A stretch of DNA of 14,098 bases from Bog-366 sp964501985 (GTDB taxonomy: Bacteria > Acidobacteriota > Terriglobia > UBA7540), in the NCBI GenBank assembly GCA_964501985.1, contig CAZCVY010000184.1:1-14098 (forward strand). Direction: 5' to 3'. Positions within the stretch are counted from its first letter, which is position 1, and every line of letters begins with the position of its first letter. The notes below the pieces were generated by a model. That model was not told where the DNA came from. It ran no database searches and was given only the letters and a program-made list of their open reading frames with translations. Positions 13,918 to 14,098 of this stretch are shown piece after piece. The position numbers and the translations under genes are program-made.

Positions 13918-14098
13918 TTACCGGGACCCAGCGTCGAGCACCAGTACCCAATCCGCACCGCCCTGGCTGTTCGCGTTGGGAGTGGTGAAGACGTGCGCAC
14001 CTGCATTCGCGATCCTCCCGATGATTTGGTAGGCGCCGTCCGCGGGGTCGTACCAGCGTGCCCGCGACTCCCCCGTGCCGCCCCCCAGCTTCGACATG
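13918..14098 (-). CDS. C-terminal end of a protein with a putative collagen-binding domain (partial)
   Basis: The minus-strand frame is open from the window's right edge to a TAA at 13918-13920, giving about 60 residues with the upstream part missing. It contains RARWYDPADGAYQIIG, then IANAGAHVFTTPNANSQGG and DWVLVLD close to the end. Phrases of the type RWYDP-x-G-x-Y, F-xx-P and DWVLVL at the extreme C-terminus are characteristic of the putative collagen-binding domain of a collagenase (Collagen_bind_2), often found after a DUF4038-type glycoside-hydrolase-like barrel in exported enzymes. The catalytic part, if present, is outside the window. The ATG at 14097-14095 is in frame but is most likely an internal methionine, because the domain's N-terminal portion would otherwise be absent. 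The racemase-family gene follows in the same direction after ~140 bases; no link is implied. Confidence 0.65.
   Translation of the reverse strand, partial: MSKLGGGTGESRARWYDPADGAYQIIGRIANAGAHVFTTPNANSQGGADWVLVLDAGSR

Overview
The window is a 14 kb stretch of GC-rich bacterial chromosome (roughly 58-60% G+C by eye) with single genes and short operons on both strands. There are no tRNA or rRNA genes, no CRISPR array and no intact insertion sequence. The mix of families, together with long gene-poor gaps, would fit a soil-type Acidobacteriota genome. The families include a DAC cyclase-like protein with a DACNV-type sensor region, a SYLF/Ysc84 lipoid-binding protein, SelO, a collagenase-type C-terminal domain, and a remnant of a repeated hypothetical family. 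The taxonomic guess is an inference from gene content only.

Left part (1-4091): a decayed gene remnant on the minus strand is followed by a 0.6 kb gap. Next come two plus-strand genes: a 452-residue protein whose C-terminus carries the DGA and RHR signatures of diadenylate cyclases, and an unrecognised exported 323-residue protein. Between them lies a 117 bp element bounded by 24 bp near-perfect inverted repeats. A terminator-like hairpin follows the second gene.

Centre (4092-9708): a compact four-gene minus-strand operon encodes, in order of transcription, a saccharopine-dehydrogenase-like NAD(P)-binding protein, an alpha/beta hydrolase, an AHL-lactonase-like metallo-beta-lactamase-fold hydrolase (overlapping the previous gene by an ATGA), and a polytopic membrane protein. 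A TetR-family regulator is divergently transcribed. Its promoter is near-consensus; two copies of the same inverted repeat sit on it, one exactly filling the -35/-10 spacer and the other spanning the start codon. The transcript would be almost leaderless. This looks like an autoregulated system for handling a lactone, ester or other hydrophobic small molecule; the substrate is unknown. A plus-strand SYLF/Ysc84-domain exported protein follows the regulator.

Right part (9709-14098): the minus-strand protein-AMPylating pseudokinase SelO, a 0.65 kb gap with short repeats, a plus-strand endonuclease/exonuclease/phosphatase-family protein, a convergent Asp/Glu-racemase-family protein lacking both expected catalytic cysteines, and the last ~60 codons of a minus-strand gene ending in a collagenase-type putative collagen-binding domain, cut by the window edge.

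The most unusual items are the DAC-domain protein with its neighbouring inverted-repeat element, the TetR/operon locus with its leaderless promoter and double operator, and the cysteine-less racemase homologue.
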